NCBI GenBank assembly: GCA_921293015.1
Contig: OV121098.1
Coordinates: 18,624,161-18,688,160 of the forward strand
Source: Phorcus lineatus
Lineage: Eukaryota; Mollusca; Gastropoda; Trochida; Trochidae
Reading direction: 5' to 3'
Length of the DNA stretch: 64,000 bases
Shown: positions 36,576 to 48,371 of the stretch, piece by piece
Layout of the letters: each line of letters opens with the position of its first letter
How positions within the stretch are numbered: position 1 is the stretch's first letter
The notes under the pieces: generated by a model
Database searches by the model: none
What the model was told of the DNA's origin: nothing
Seen by the model: the letters and a program-made list of their open reading frames with translations, nothing else
Made by a program: the position numbers and the translations under genes

Positions 36576-36820
36576 AGATAAGATAAGATAAGAAAAGATA
36601 ATCTTTATTGTCCCAAAAGGGAAATTTGTTTTGTATAATTACAATTCTCCAGAATGAAGACAAATAATAACATAATATTATAAAACAATTCATGTCAAAA
36701 CAGTTAAGATAGACAGATAATTTACTTAATTTACATGAAAAACGTGATGCAACATTAGACAGAATTTATTTCTCTAATGCTGCAGGGAATGAATGATTGG
36801 CGGAACCTGTTTGTTCGAAA
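36576..36820 (-). mobile_element. 5'-truncated LINE 3' end inserted in the 51-bp array
   Basis: Read on the minus strand, 36820-36755 encodes the end of a LINE-type ORF (NRFRQSFIPCSIREINSV, then TAA). It is followed by an AT-rich 3' UTR, then AAAGGGAAATTTG on the plus strand opposite the UTR end, a CAATAAAG signal and a (TTATC)n tail at 36576-36600. The 'NRF..SFIP.AIR..N' ending is a known C-terminal signature of CR1/L2-like reverse transcriptase proteins. AGTA on both sides (36572-36575 and 36821-36824) is a probable short target-site duplication. Only about 245 bp remain, consistent with the usual 5' truncation. The insertion is younger than the array, because the units continue in phase across it. 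Confidence 0.85.
36755..36820 (-). pseudogene. C-terminal remnant of LINE ORF2-type protein
   Basis: Twenty-one codons ending in TAA at 36757-36755. The motif R-F-R-Q-S-F-I-P is the usual close of LINE polyproteins downstream of the reverse transcriptase domain. The upstream part of the ORF is absent because the element is truncated at 36820, so nothing functional is encoded. Confidence 0.8.
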
Positions 36821-36824
36821 AGTA

Positions 36825-37006
36825 GTGAGCTAGGTCAGTCTTCCTGCAGTGAACATTGGACCTGGTGTACCAGTAGTGAGCTAGGTCAGTCTTCCTGCAG
36901 TGAACATTGGACCTAGCGTACCAGTAGTGAGCTAGGTCAATCTTCCTTCAGTGAACATTGGACCTGGTGTACCAGTAGTGAGCTAGGTCAGTCTTTCTGC
37001 AGTGAA
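36825..37006. repeat. 51-bp minisatellite, right part
   Basis: Continuation of the 36141-36575 array after the LINE insertion, about 3.5 units, ending where CTGCAGTGAA runs into unique sequence. Units to the right of the insertion show slightly more changes (CTAGCG, TCAATC, CCTTCAG). Confidence 0.94.
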
Positions 37007-39064
37007 TGAAGGCTCATCTGATTCGAGTTAAAAAGATGATTGTTTACAAACATGCAGCCTAGTTGTCATAATCACACAGAGAATGGACTTTTGATATGTC
37101 TAGAAAACAAACAGTGTCATTTGGATGACAGTAAGATTGGAATTGTATGTTTTCTTTTGTGTTGCTTCAGTTTGTTATTTACAACTCAGTGGATGGTTTA
37201 TTTGTACTGTTGTGATTGCCCAGAAAAATTATTTGAAAAAAACTGATATCCTCTGCAGATGTGCTTATTTCCTGTCTCAGTCAGTGGTCAGTGACGTTTG
37301 CATCACAGATCCTTCACTACAAGCATCAGATGCTGGCGTCTTCCTTCCTTGTGTGAACATTGAATTATTTCTTTTCTACATCAGTTGATGTCTCATTTCG
37401 AGCTCAGTGAAATCATTTTTTCACCGTTGTAACAGCTTAATTAACTAGTTTATTACTTTCTATTCTTGATTTTCAGTCTCAGATAGTTTATCTCTATTAA
37501 TTCTTTTTCAATACTCTCTCTCTCACTGAAGCAGTTTGTACCTTCAATACTCTCTCTCACTAAAGCAGATTGTACTTTCAATACTCTCTCTCACTTATGC
37601 AGTTTTAGCTTGCAGCACTTTTCGGTATGTTCAGTCTAAGTTATTTAATGTACAAATAATTTTACAAAATGATTTGGGAATTCAGAATTCATAGCTTTTT
37701 GTCACTCTTTGTCTGCATTTCAGTTATTGTTAAGGAGTGATTAAACCCTCATTAAGCGGGACTATTCACCGCATGCTATTCCCTAAACTGTTTGTACTCT
37801 CCTCTGAAAGCTTGCAGTAAACTGTCTCCGATTTAGATCCATTATATCAGTCTCAGCTTCCATTCAATTTCAATAAAGGAACTTTTGATATGCTTTCAGT
37901 GTGTACATTTTCTCTCATTGATTTCATAAGCCAAAAAAGCTGACTATCTTTGATGTGTTTGATTCATGGAGTTTGCATGTAAAGCGGCCCTCATCACCAG
38001 ACCACGGCTCAGACTCTCAGACCAGTGAGCGGCACCGTCCAGGGCAACCGTCTCCGTCATGAATCAAGGCATTAACTTGTGTACTCATATCCTCTCAAGT
38101 ACAAGTCACTTCTGCAACATGCATGTATGGAGACTGCGGATTGTAGGTTATGATGTCAGCCAAGTTGTATACAAACTCTCCAGAGTTCACTTCTACTCAA
38201 ACAAACACTATCTGCTGCTTATAGATCTGTATTTGTTTGTTATCAATCAATAACTTAATCGCCTAAACTTAGTTTTCAGTGAAGGCAAACTTTTGATATG
38301 ATTTTTCTGCAGTAAAGAGTCTTTTTGCATCTTTCCCAAAATAATGCATTGATCTGGAAAATGAAAAATGAAAAATGTCTGGGCCCATCTTAAAGACAAA
38401 ATTAATGTAGAGCTTTATAGCTTCTGTCCATCTATCAAGAATATAAACTTTTTTGCATCGGGATGTACTTTATGTTCATAGATATATATATATATATGTG
38501 TGTAAGAGGGCGCACACAAACAGAGTAAGAGGTGCTAAAAGCTACTTTAATCACACCCGTATCACTATTGGGGCTTTTTTGAAATACACAAATCTCTTTC
38601 AGCATTTGAGTGTTCTGACATAAACGTTTATATTCATATTTCATCTTTACATCTGTTATAGATTTTAAATTGCTGTATAGCTTTATATGTTCAAGCAACT
38701 CAAACACTACAGATTTTATGATGGTTCATGTTAATCCTCTCCATGCTATAGGTTTGTTAGATTTTGTGCTGCATTAGCAGGAATACTTCTACACACTGCA
38801 CAACTGTGTAGCCAGGACTGCCTTCAGAACCATGCAGGATATTCTTCTGGTAGTTGTTTGCTCTGTTAACAGTGTTCAATTACCGTAGAGGAGAGGGATT
38901 CACTTTCTCATCAATTAACAAGCTAACTAATGCTTTATTCTTGAATCAATAATATTAAGTAATACCCTGAATAAAACTTGATTAAAGACTTTGTCATCTG
39001 TGCATTCCCGCACTTAGAGAGTATGTTTAAGGAAGTATTGTAGAGACTTTCTAGAAAATAACTC
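37007..39064. other. Non-coding stretch, small repeats only
   Basis: Contains a three-copy 34-36-bp repeat (annotated) and a short (AT)n at about 38479-38497. Open frames of 60-90 codons resemble nothing known. No gene supported. Confidence 0.5.
37509..37611. repeat. 34-36-bp repeat, three copies
   Basis: Three tandem units of CAATACTCTCTCTCACT followed by AAAGCAG and TTGTAC-like sequence. Unit length differs by the number of CT dinucleotides (two more in the first unit). Confidence 0.85.
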
Positions 39065-40587
39065 AACCTACCCTACACTACTCTACCCTACCCTACACTA
39101 CTCTACCTACCCTACCCTATGCTACCCTACCCTTTCCTACTCTACCTACCCTTTCCTACTCTACCCTACACTACACTACTCTACCTACCCTACCCTATGC
39201 TACCCTACCCTTTCCTACTCTACCTACCCTACCCTACTCTACCCAACCCTACCCTTCCCTACTCTACTCAACCAAACCCTACCCTTCCCTACCCACCCTT
39301 CCCTACCCTACCCTACTCTACTCTACCCAACCCTACCCTACTCTCCTCTACCAAACCCTACCCTTCCCTACCCACCCTTCCCTACCCTACCCTACCCTAC
39401 TCTATCCAACCCTACCCTACTCTACCAAACCCTACCCTTCCCTACTCTACCAAACCCTACCCTTCCCTACCCACCCTTCCCTACCCTTCCCTACCCACCG
39501 TTCCCTACCCTACCCTACCCTACCCTACCCTACCCTACTCTACTCTACCCAACCCTACCCTACCCACCCTTCCCTACCCTACTCTACCCAACCCTTCCCT
39601 ACCCTACCCTAAACTACCCTACCCTACTCTACCCTACCCTCCCCTACCTTACTCTACCTACCCTACCCTACCCTACTCTACTCTACCCAACCCTACCCTA
39701 CCCACCCTACCCTACCCTACTCTACCCTACCCACCCTTCCCTACCCTACTCTACCCAACCCTTCCCTACCCTACCCTAAACTACCCTACCCTACTCTACC
39801 CTACCCTCCCCTACCTTACTCTACCTACCCTACCCTAAACTACCCAACCCTACCCTACCCACCCTACCCTACCCAACCCTACCCTACCCACCCTTCCCTA
39901 CCCTACTCTACCCAACCCTTCCCTACCCTACCCTAAACTACCCTACCCTACTCTACCCTACCCTCCCCTACCTTACTCTACCTACCCTACCCTACCCAAC
40001 CCTACTCTACTCTACCCAACCCTTCCCTACCCTACCCTTCCCTACCCTACTCTACTCTTCCCGACCCTACCCTTCCCTACCCTACTCTACTCTACCCAAC
40101 CCTACCCTTCCCTATCCACCCTTCCCTACCCTACTCTACTCTTCCCGACCCTACCCTTCCCTACCCTACTCTACTCTACCCAACCCTACCCTTCCCTATC
40201 CACCCTTCCCTACCCTACTCTACTCTTCCCGACCCTACCCTTCCCTACCCTACTCTACTCTACCCAACCCTACCCTTCCCTATCCACCCTTCCCTACCCT
40301 ACTCTACCCTATCCACCCTTCCCTACCCTACTCTACTCTACCCGACCCTACCCTTCCCTATCCACCCTTCCCTACCCTACTCTACTCTTCCCGACCCTAC
40401 CCTTCCCTACCCTACTCTACTCTACCCAACCCTACCCTTCCCTATCCACCCTTCCCTACCCTACTCTACCCTATCCACCCTTCCCTACCCTACTCTACTC
40501 TACCCGACCCTATACCCTTCCCTACCCACCCTTCCCTACACTACACTACTATACCTACACTACCCTACACTACATTACACTACACTA
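39065..40587. repeat. CCCTA-type pentamer satellite with higher-order units
   Basis: A 1.5-kb array built from five-base words CCCTA, CTCTA, CCCTT, CCAAC and CCCAC. From about 40050 the string ending CTCTTCCCGACCC recurs every 84 bp (40058, 40142, 40226). Further left, a longer block containing CCCCTACCTTACTCTACC recurs at 39641, 39808 and 39965 (about 160 bp). The five-base register leaves every plus-strand frame open over long distances (39119-39838 reads as YPTLP repeats); no gene is implied. (CCCTA)n near 39505-39535 has four or more C3 runs in a row, so the minus strand can form G-quadruplexes. It is not the animal telomere repeat (CCCTAA). Confidence 0.96.
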
Positions 40588-40685
40588 GAACAGTTGTGTT
40601 GTGAGGTATCAACCATCTTCACCCTGAGTCCTCATTCACTCAATCAGTAGTTCATCTTTATTCAGGATAGATTAGACCCTAATGG

Positions 40686-40846
40686 TCTGAACAAAAGATT
40701 TCACCAAAAATTAATTTTTCAATATTTGGTATGAAATAATATAAAGAAGGAAATTACTTAATTTCATGGCTGAGGCAACTAGACTTGCCAACATTTTCTA
40801 GACTTATGAAAACTCCTTTAATATTTTCCCATAGGATCTGGATGAC
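40686..40846. repeat. Dispersed repeat, copy 2 of 2
   Basis: Matches 25951-26118 in the same orientation. It has a shorter middle (a several-base deletion relative to copy 1 after AATATAAAGAAGGA) and then the shared GGCTGAGGCAACTAGACTTG block. It starts about 100 bp right of the pentamer satellite. Confidence 0.8.
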
Positions 40847-41150
40847 GCACAAAGGATAGATTATCAATATATCGTGTATATGCAGCATGAGCTGATGATG
40901 TAAGGTGTGTGAGTGAGACAGAGTCTTGTCCTGTAGAGAGACAAGTGTGTTCAGTGTTGTATCAATCCCTCTGAGTCCATGCTGTTTAAACTCCAGTGCT
41001 AGATTAATTTGATCAAACAGAACAACAAAGCCGGGTAATTTTCAGCTACATTTGTTGTAAACGTTATCGTTGTGTTGTATTTGCATTTCAGTAAAGAGTT
41101 ATTGGACTGCTAAATGTAGTTATTTTCTCAACTCTCTAGAGAATGTTGCA

Positions 41151-41171
41151 GGGGGGAGGGGGAGGGGGAGG
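41151..41171 (+). other. G-quadruplex motif
   Basis: G6-A-G5-A-G5-A-GG, a near-perfect run with single-A loops on the plus strand. The last run has only two G. Confidence 0.55.
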
Positions 41172-41282
41172 TAGACAGGAGTATAGGAGGAAGCAATATA
41201 TTATGGAGTAATAAGTGAGTAGTACTGATCGTTTATTTCAAGGGTACATTAAAAAAAAAATTTCCAAGCTTTCATTTTCATC

Positions 41283-41530
41283 CTGATCTTCATTATCAAC
41301 ATCATCATTATTGGTGGGACCACCACAACTTCAACCACCACCAACAATCAACACCAGTAACCAATACCACAACAACCATCTTCCTCACATATCCAACACA
41401 TATACCAATGTTACACACAACACCAGCTCCATCACCATCCTCTCAAGCACTACAACCACCACCAACCCACAGCACAACCTCATTCAGTACCACCAATATT
41501 CATCATATTCACATAACCACCTCCAACCCT
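41283..41530. repeat. CA/CAN-rich low-complexity patch
   Basis: Strong C/A bias with many CCA, ACA and CAA words but no fixed period. The open frame across it (41311-41625, 104 codons) is rich in T, N, S, P and H purely from composition. Confidence 0.7.
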
Positions 41531-43696
41531 GTAAACCCGGGATCACTCTCTCCTTGCTGGCCCCAGCTAGCATGTGTAGAGACTATATCGGAGATCGGTT
41601 AAGACTGGTGTATGTGTGTGTGTAAGTAGATGAGACAGCTGTGGTCAGTGGAGAGTCCCCTTATTTATTTATTATCTGCCTCCCGACTCACATGATTCCC
41701 TAGGGCCCTTGAATAGCCATCTAACTCACTTCAAGGGTAGTTTAGCATCAAACACGGGACGGCTGGATCTCTGATGTGTAATGGACAGTCCACTTGCATC
41801 ATGAAGACCACCAGGCTGACTTATGGTGTGTCCGACACACACATTGACAGTGTAGTCTGCACCAGCGCCTGTCAAATCATAGCAGCCTCCTCTGTCTTAC
41901 ATGCCCTGGTGTCCAACACTGCAGCATGTGATACACTTCACATACATCAGGAAATCACAAGAGACATGATGGAGCAAACTGCAGTTGCAGACCTTATAAA
42001 CAAGCTCTAGATCAGCATGTTGGATGGGATGTAACATGTGCAGCAGACTAACTAGACTTGTTTTATGTTAGTTTTCTTCAACTATGATCTATTGATTCAC
42101 TGTGATGTCCACTTGATTTGATGCATGTATAACACCTACAATATCAACAATCTTATATTAAACACACAGCATATTTGCAGTCTGACAAGAACACCGAGGA
42201 CACACAGGCAATTTGACAGAGAACCAAAAGACACATGCAGACACAAACTCATAGATAAAAACATACATTCCATCAAGACTGAATCACTCAGACTTTTTAA
42301 GAGTCTGACACATAAAAACCAGAAATACATGCAGATTTCAATCCAATCCAATTAGATAGACAAAAATATAAAATTACAGAAATACAAAGTAACTTTTATT
42401 TTGGACTAAGACACACAAAGTTGCCCAGACACAACGTAGCTGCCCATGAAGGGAGGGATTGATTCCCCCTCTAAGCTGTGTATGCTGCCCTCTCTCTGGC
42501 CTCATCTCACTGATAGCTCCGTCACTAACTACTTTTATCAGAGAAGTTTTTCCAATCTCCATTGCTTTCTGTAGTTGATTCCATTTTCCGCATTTAGCTT
42601 TGATCAGGTGAATGTGATGTCTCCGAAGTGATGGGATCACAACCTATTTGAGTTGATGTTAACAATAAATAATGCAAGTGACAATCAAACAGGGTGAAAT
42701 TCTCCTCACCAAACTTTATACATCTCCGTCAACATGAATCACTTTGGGCAATAACACAGTAGAGAAGGAGAGCCTGAAACAAGGTGTTATTGCTTGTGTA
42801 TGATAGTGTGCTTAGAAGCTGCGTAATGCGGGATGTAAATGAACTTTGCTGAAGTCGTTCATGAGCCTTGCAATGAAACCAACATACTCTGAAGAGGAGA
42901 TACAGTGACTGTATTAAATTGCAGCTTTTAGTAGGATTCACAAGGTACACATGGCATCTAGGAAAAGGAACAATTATAATGCATGATCCTGTTTAGGGAA
43001 CAAAGGCAATGTCGTAGCATCCTAAGTTAGCATTGGTCATTGGAAATAGGAGGCACATATGATGTGCTCTTGTCCTGTAGCAATGAGTCTTGAGTAGAGA
43101 GTCGAGCTTGGTTGGAGTTCAACACGACTATACTCATTGCTAACATTATATTATCATTTCAATAGAATTTTATAGCTTTATGAAATCATTTTCAAAATTA
43201 TAGCTTCAGTTTGCAATAGTTTTAAAAAAAATAAATATTCTAGTTTCTTTTTTCTTTATTGTGTTATTTTTTACACAAAATACAGATAACACAATTAATT
43301 TCAGGATTTTAAATGAAATAACATGCTTTAAAGAGAGAATTATTGCTATCAAAAGTGCCATTTTTTTTTACAAAATTCTGAATTGTTTCCTTGCTCTCGC
43401 TTAGTTTACGACAAACACTAGTGCCACTAGTTTTGTAAAAGTTCAATGACATAGATGTTTTTGTAAGAACTTTATGATTAAGTAATTCACAGTCAGCTGT
43501 AGGGAGAGGTACATCATCTACCTTTCTCCCTGACTAATGACGAGGGAGGATATTGAGCTGAAGGGACTTAACCAACAAACTCTGAAGACTCTGTATAACT
43601 GATACTATACAAGACACGCCAGGCCTTGCTGCAGCAGATTAATTACCCTCTTCCTACTCACAGTTACTTAATCAGAATATAGTCCCTATATAATCA

Positions 43697-44774
43697 ACAT
43701 TGGTTCCTGTCTCCACATTGGTTCCTGTCTCCACATTAGTTTCTATCTCCACATTGGTTCCTGTCTCGATCCACATTAGTTCCTATCTCCACATTAGTTT
43801 CTATTTCCACATTAGTTCCTATCTCCACATTAGTTCCTATCTCCACATTGGTTCCTATCTCCACATTAGTTCCTGTCTCCACATTGGTTCCTATCTCCAC
43901 ATTGGTTCCTGTCTCCACATTGGTTCCTGTCTCGATCCACATTAGTTCCTGTCTCCACATTGGTTCCTGTTTCCACATTGGTTCCTGTCTCGATCCACAT
44001 TAGTTCCTATCTCCACATTAGTTCCTATCTCCACATTGGTTCCTATCTCCACATTGGTTCCTGCCTCGATCCACATTGGTTCCTATCTCCACATTAGTTC
44101 CCATCTCCACATTAGATCCACATTGGTTCCTATCTCCACATTGGTTCCTATCTCCACATTAGTTCCCATCTCCACATTAGATCCACATTGGTTCCTATCT
44201 CCACATTAGTTCCTATCTCCACATTGGTTCCTATCTCCACATTAGATCCACATTGGTTCCTATCTCCACATTAGTTCATATCTCCACATTGGTTCCTATC
44301 TCCACATTAGTTCCTATCTCCACATTGGTTCCTATCTCCACATTAGATCCACATTGGTTCCTATCTCCACATTGGTTCCTATCTCCACATTGGTTCCTAT
44401 CTCCACATTGGTTCCTATCTCCACATTGGTTCCTGCCTCGATCCACATTGGTTCCTATCTCCACATTAGTTCCTATCTCCACATTGGTTCCTATCTCCAC
44501 ATTGGTTCCTATCTCCACATTAGATCCACATTGGTTCCTATCTCCACATTGGTTCCTATCTCCACATTAGTTCCTATCTCCACATTGGTTCCTATCTCCA
44601 CATTGTTTCCTGCCTCGATCCACATTGGTTCCTATCTCCACATTAGTTCCTATCTCCACATTAGATCCACATTGGTTCCTATCTCCACATTGGTTCCTAT
44701 CTCCACATTGGTTCCTGTCTCGATCCACATTAGTTCCTATTTCCACATTGGTTCCTATCTCCACATTGGTTCCT
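43697..44774. repeat. 18-bp minisatellite, about 58 copies
   Basis: Units GGTTCCTATCTCCACATT with variants TTAGTTCC, CCTGTCTCC and TTTCTATTTCC. At intervals the unit is shortened to AGATCCACATT or replaced by CTCGATCCACATT, giving composite higher-order units. The longer CTGCCTCGATCC variant recurs at about 44061, 44431 and 44611. Since 18 is a multiple of 3, frames on both strands stay open (for example 44354-44776 plus, 43736-43978 minus) and read as LVPIST or NVEIGT hexapeptides. These are repeat by-products. Confidence 0.96.
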
Positions 44775-47700
44775 GAGTCAGTTAGTGTTCTTGGCGTTTT
44801 GTATGAAAAGGGTTACAAAACATGCTTACCTCTGTTGCATCATGAATGTTCCAATCTTTATTTAATTCTGTGTAACTCCAGAATGTTCTCAGTAAATGTG
44901 TGATTGCCATTCACTGAACATAACGTTTGTTCTCCCAGGAATTGAAGTGGTGTCACGATAATGTCCCAAAGTTGTCATTAAGTTGTCCTGTTGTCATGAC
45001 GTTGAACTCTTGGCTTGGTAGGCAAGTCACGGTTACTATCGTTATTTAATCAAATAATGCGAGGAGAGCATTCTTAGCGTCTTACACAACTTGATGCAGT
45101 TGTTAAAAGACAATTTCGTTGTCTACTGTCCACAAGCCAGCAGTTTTTAATGTTTCTTCTAGGTTTGAAGATGATGAAAATGCTTTCCCTGAGAGTTCTA
45201 TCAATATACCATACCACAGCAAACATGCAGATACACTATACAACTTAATGCTAAAATGGTAGACAAATTCTCTGAAGATGAACCATTGAACTTTCTATTG
45301 AAAATATGAAAACTTTTCTTCAGAGTTAAGTGTTACTGTGAAGTGTGTAATGTAAAAATCATAGATGAAGCTTGCAGACAGGAAAAGAGACCGTTATGGT
45401 CTTCAGACAAATATTTCATCATGAGTATCTAAAAAGTGACACCTTAAAGCTCTTTTGCTTTAAAATCCTTTTCTGATGCCATCAAAGTTATAGAGATCAT
45501 GTGGTAAAAAAGAGAAGATATATCTGACCTATGATTGAAAATGTCATATGTTATCTGTTGTTGAACCCTCAATCAGCTGACCAATATGTCTTGGAATACC
45601 CCTCAATGGTCACTAGTCACACCAGAGTAGTCCCCCCTGTCAACTAATATCTTGGCACTGACCAATTAAGCAGTCCAAAAGTTAATATATTCTGTAAATT
45701 TTGTATAACTTTACCTTAACAAGTATTCAGTGTTGAAATGTTGAGTTGTTAACTTAGCATGTTACATCTGGTTTGGCAGATTTTGGGATGGGCAATAGGC
45801 TAGAAATAGAATATTAGGAATATTGCTGCTCTACTCAACTTCTGCATATTGCACATTTTCAGTCACTCAGTAACTGGTTTCACACTTGTAACTGGTTTCA
45901 CACTTGTAACTTCAGTAGATGAAGTGCCAATTTAAAGGAATTAGTATTGATATTTTGCATTGATATGAACATTGTTTAAAGGGAACTGAAAAAAAAATGG
46001 CAAGAACCCTTTTAAATCAGATAATTCTAGAGAGTTGTGGGAATCTCGACTTGAAAATATATTTCAACATAATTTATCTCTCAGAAGCATGCATGTGCAT
46101 GACTTGAGTGTGCAGTTATGGAGTGGAAATAAGGCGCAATGTCACGCTGTCCTGTAGCTAGGAGGAACCTTATTGTAAAAGATACCCTTGCGTTACCATG
46201 TGTGTCTGATTACATGTATTTGTTGAAATTACAATAGATGGAATCAAGAATGTTGGATACAAAAATGTCCTGTGAATCAGAGACCCAGATGGTTCATTAC
46301 TTACTAATGTGTACATCACTTGAGTTTGGAGGTCTTATGTTTCAAACTGTCTCATCTTTATTGATCATATTTTCCTTTGGAAATACAAGAGTAATTATGC
46401 AAGACCTCTGATGGAGCAATTAAACCTTTTTGATACAGTCTCCCACTTATTCTCCATTGGTTTCGAGTCTATCCACATTAGCCGTGCCTGTTAGTATCCT
46501 TTAGTGGATCCCAATGGTTAACAAGTAATAGACTACCTCATCCCTCCAGTGGATTAGCGCCGCCTCCAAGAGTTATTATGAAAAAGATGACTTTATCTTT
46601 GATAGATAATCACAGTGACCCTGTTTATGTTATACCATCTTCTTACACAAATCTGGATCAATCAATATATAAAAGTTTCATACTGGTCTTGCCTGGATAG
46701 GCCACATGGACACACATGATATCAAGCAAGATCTGTTAAGTGAGATATACAATCCTTTGAATCAGGGGGATGCCTTCATATCAATCATCTGTACGAATCA
46801 TTCCAAATCTACCAATCTCACCCTCGCCTCGCTTGCTGTAATCACCTGATCACCTGCATGGGCCTCCCTACACCATCCCTGAACATGGACCCAGTTACTT
46901 ACTTCATTTTGAGCAAGTCCCCCTTTATGAACACAGCTTATTGCCCCTCTCAAATGATCAAATATGCTCAAATATTTTTATAAATGAAGAACATTCACTT
47001 TCAAATATTAATGGAATTGTTCATGATCTTTTCACCGCACCTGTCTAACCTCTTCCCCTCCCAGACAGTGGATCAAGGGCCCACAAGTTGGTGAGACAAG
47101 TGACAAGAGCAGGTTGTGTCCCCAGGGACCAGGGGAGGATGTCCAAACTCTTATAGTCTCATGTCTAGGACATGCTGGCCTACCAATCAAAACTTGCATA
47201 AATAACCAGGGGTTAGTGAAGATAACTGCAACCAGTGATTTCATTGCCAGCAGGTTCCAGGGCCATGTGTGATTTGATGCCCCGGAAGTGAGGAAAACAA
47301 GAACAAGTTTTGTTGCTTGTCACATTTCCTACTGCTGGCCACATAAATATCAAAGGTGAGACTACATGTCATCATCGACTGTACCAGCTTCCAGCTACAG
47401 ACATCCAGGCATGTGGGGCATGTTATGGGCTCCTAGAAGTCAACTGCTTTAACCTTTAACTTGCAGCTCCTGGAGCTGTGCAATAGCTTGGAGAAATATG
47501 TCTTTTCTGTCTTGATTTTGAGTTGACAAAACTAACGAGATTAACCTTTGATCTTTGACATAGACCAATACATGTGTCTGTTTCTCTGCCGTAAGGGTTC
47601 AGAATCAGCCATTATCAGGAATATAGAAATCAGCAACCTTAACACTTCACTTGCAGGACTTGTAGCTCAACATTGGCATGAAACCAGAAAGGTAAATGAT

Positions 47701-48170
47701 GAGGTGTTGCTATGGATGCATATTAATCAAGTTTTCAAAAGCAACAAGATAACCTTCATCTGCTTGTGTCAGAATATAACTGGCCGAGGTGCGTGTGGTG
47801 GTTTGAGTGCAGTGAGTCTCTGTCTTGTACCCCATACCTTCTAGTCAGTTCTTCTGTCTAAAAAGATCAACCATATCTGAATAAGTTGTCTCTTTGTTTG
47901 TACATTAATGTTGTTGTTCCAAAGCCTAGGTTTCACATCTGTTCCTTAGACTGAATGTGATTGGCCTTTCCCTGAAGCTACATTCTTGATTCCTTTGTAT
48001 TGAGCAATCAATGTTCTCAAAAACAGTTCAAATCGGTAAAGAAGATATTCAAAGTATTGGGCGTAACATTTCTTGTTGACAATGATATTTACATGTGTGC
48101 TGGTAAAACATTTACTGGTACACTCTAATAAATATAAACTTGTATATGTATCCAAATGAGCCGGTTTGGT
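44775..48170. other. Non-coding stretch, nothing recognised
   Basis: 3.4 kb of mostly unique sequence with one 19-bp doublet (45871-45910). The longest open frame (98 codons, plus, 47548-47844) resembles no known protein. Confidence 0.55.
45871..45910. repeat. 19-bp unit, two copies
   Basis: TAACTGGTTTCACACTTG with its following base is repeated twice in direct tandem, followed by a partial third TAAC. Confidence 0.85.
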
Positions 48171-48371
48171 AAGGAGCGGGGGCTGTGGACTGTTACAAGG
48201 GGATATGGGTTGTTACAAGGGGGTTGAGAGTGGTTTCAAAGGGATGTTGGTGAGTACAAGGGGATGTGGGTGGTTTCAAGGGGATGAGGGTGGTTTCAAG
48301 GGGATGTGGGTGGTTTTAAAATGATGTGGGTGGTTTCAAGGGGATGAGGGTGGGTACAAGGGGATGAGGGT
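48171..48371 (+). repeat. G-rich 20-bp minisatellite, about 9 copies
   Basis: Units GGGGATGTGGGTGGTTTCAA with GATGAGGG, TACAAGG and GTTACAAGG variants. The first units (48171-48240) are the most diverged. Each pair of units offers four G runs (GGGG, GGG, GG), so quadruplex formation on the plus strand is possible. Confidence 0.92.

Larger units (their letters stand above)
40847..43696. other. Non-coding stretch with low-complexity patches
   Basis: Holds a G-run motif at 41151, a CA-rich low-complexity patch at 41283-41530, a short (GT)n at about 41609 and a 78-codon unrecognised open frame at 41774-42010. No recognised exon. Confidence 0.5.

Noticed and set aside
39119-39838. 239-codon plus-strand open frame of YPTLP repeats
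   Set aside because: A product of the stop-free five-base CCCTA register; not a gene.
39065-40587. Interstitial telomere
   Set aside because: The main unit is five bases (CCCTA and variants), not the six-base CCCTAA of most animals. It has higher-order periods and many variant words, so it is a satellite.
41774-42010. 78-codon plus-strand open frame of higher GC
   Set aside because: No resemblance to a known protein, no evident splice or promoter context. Length is within chance for this window.
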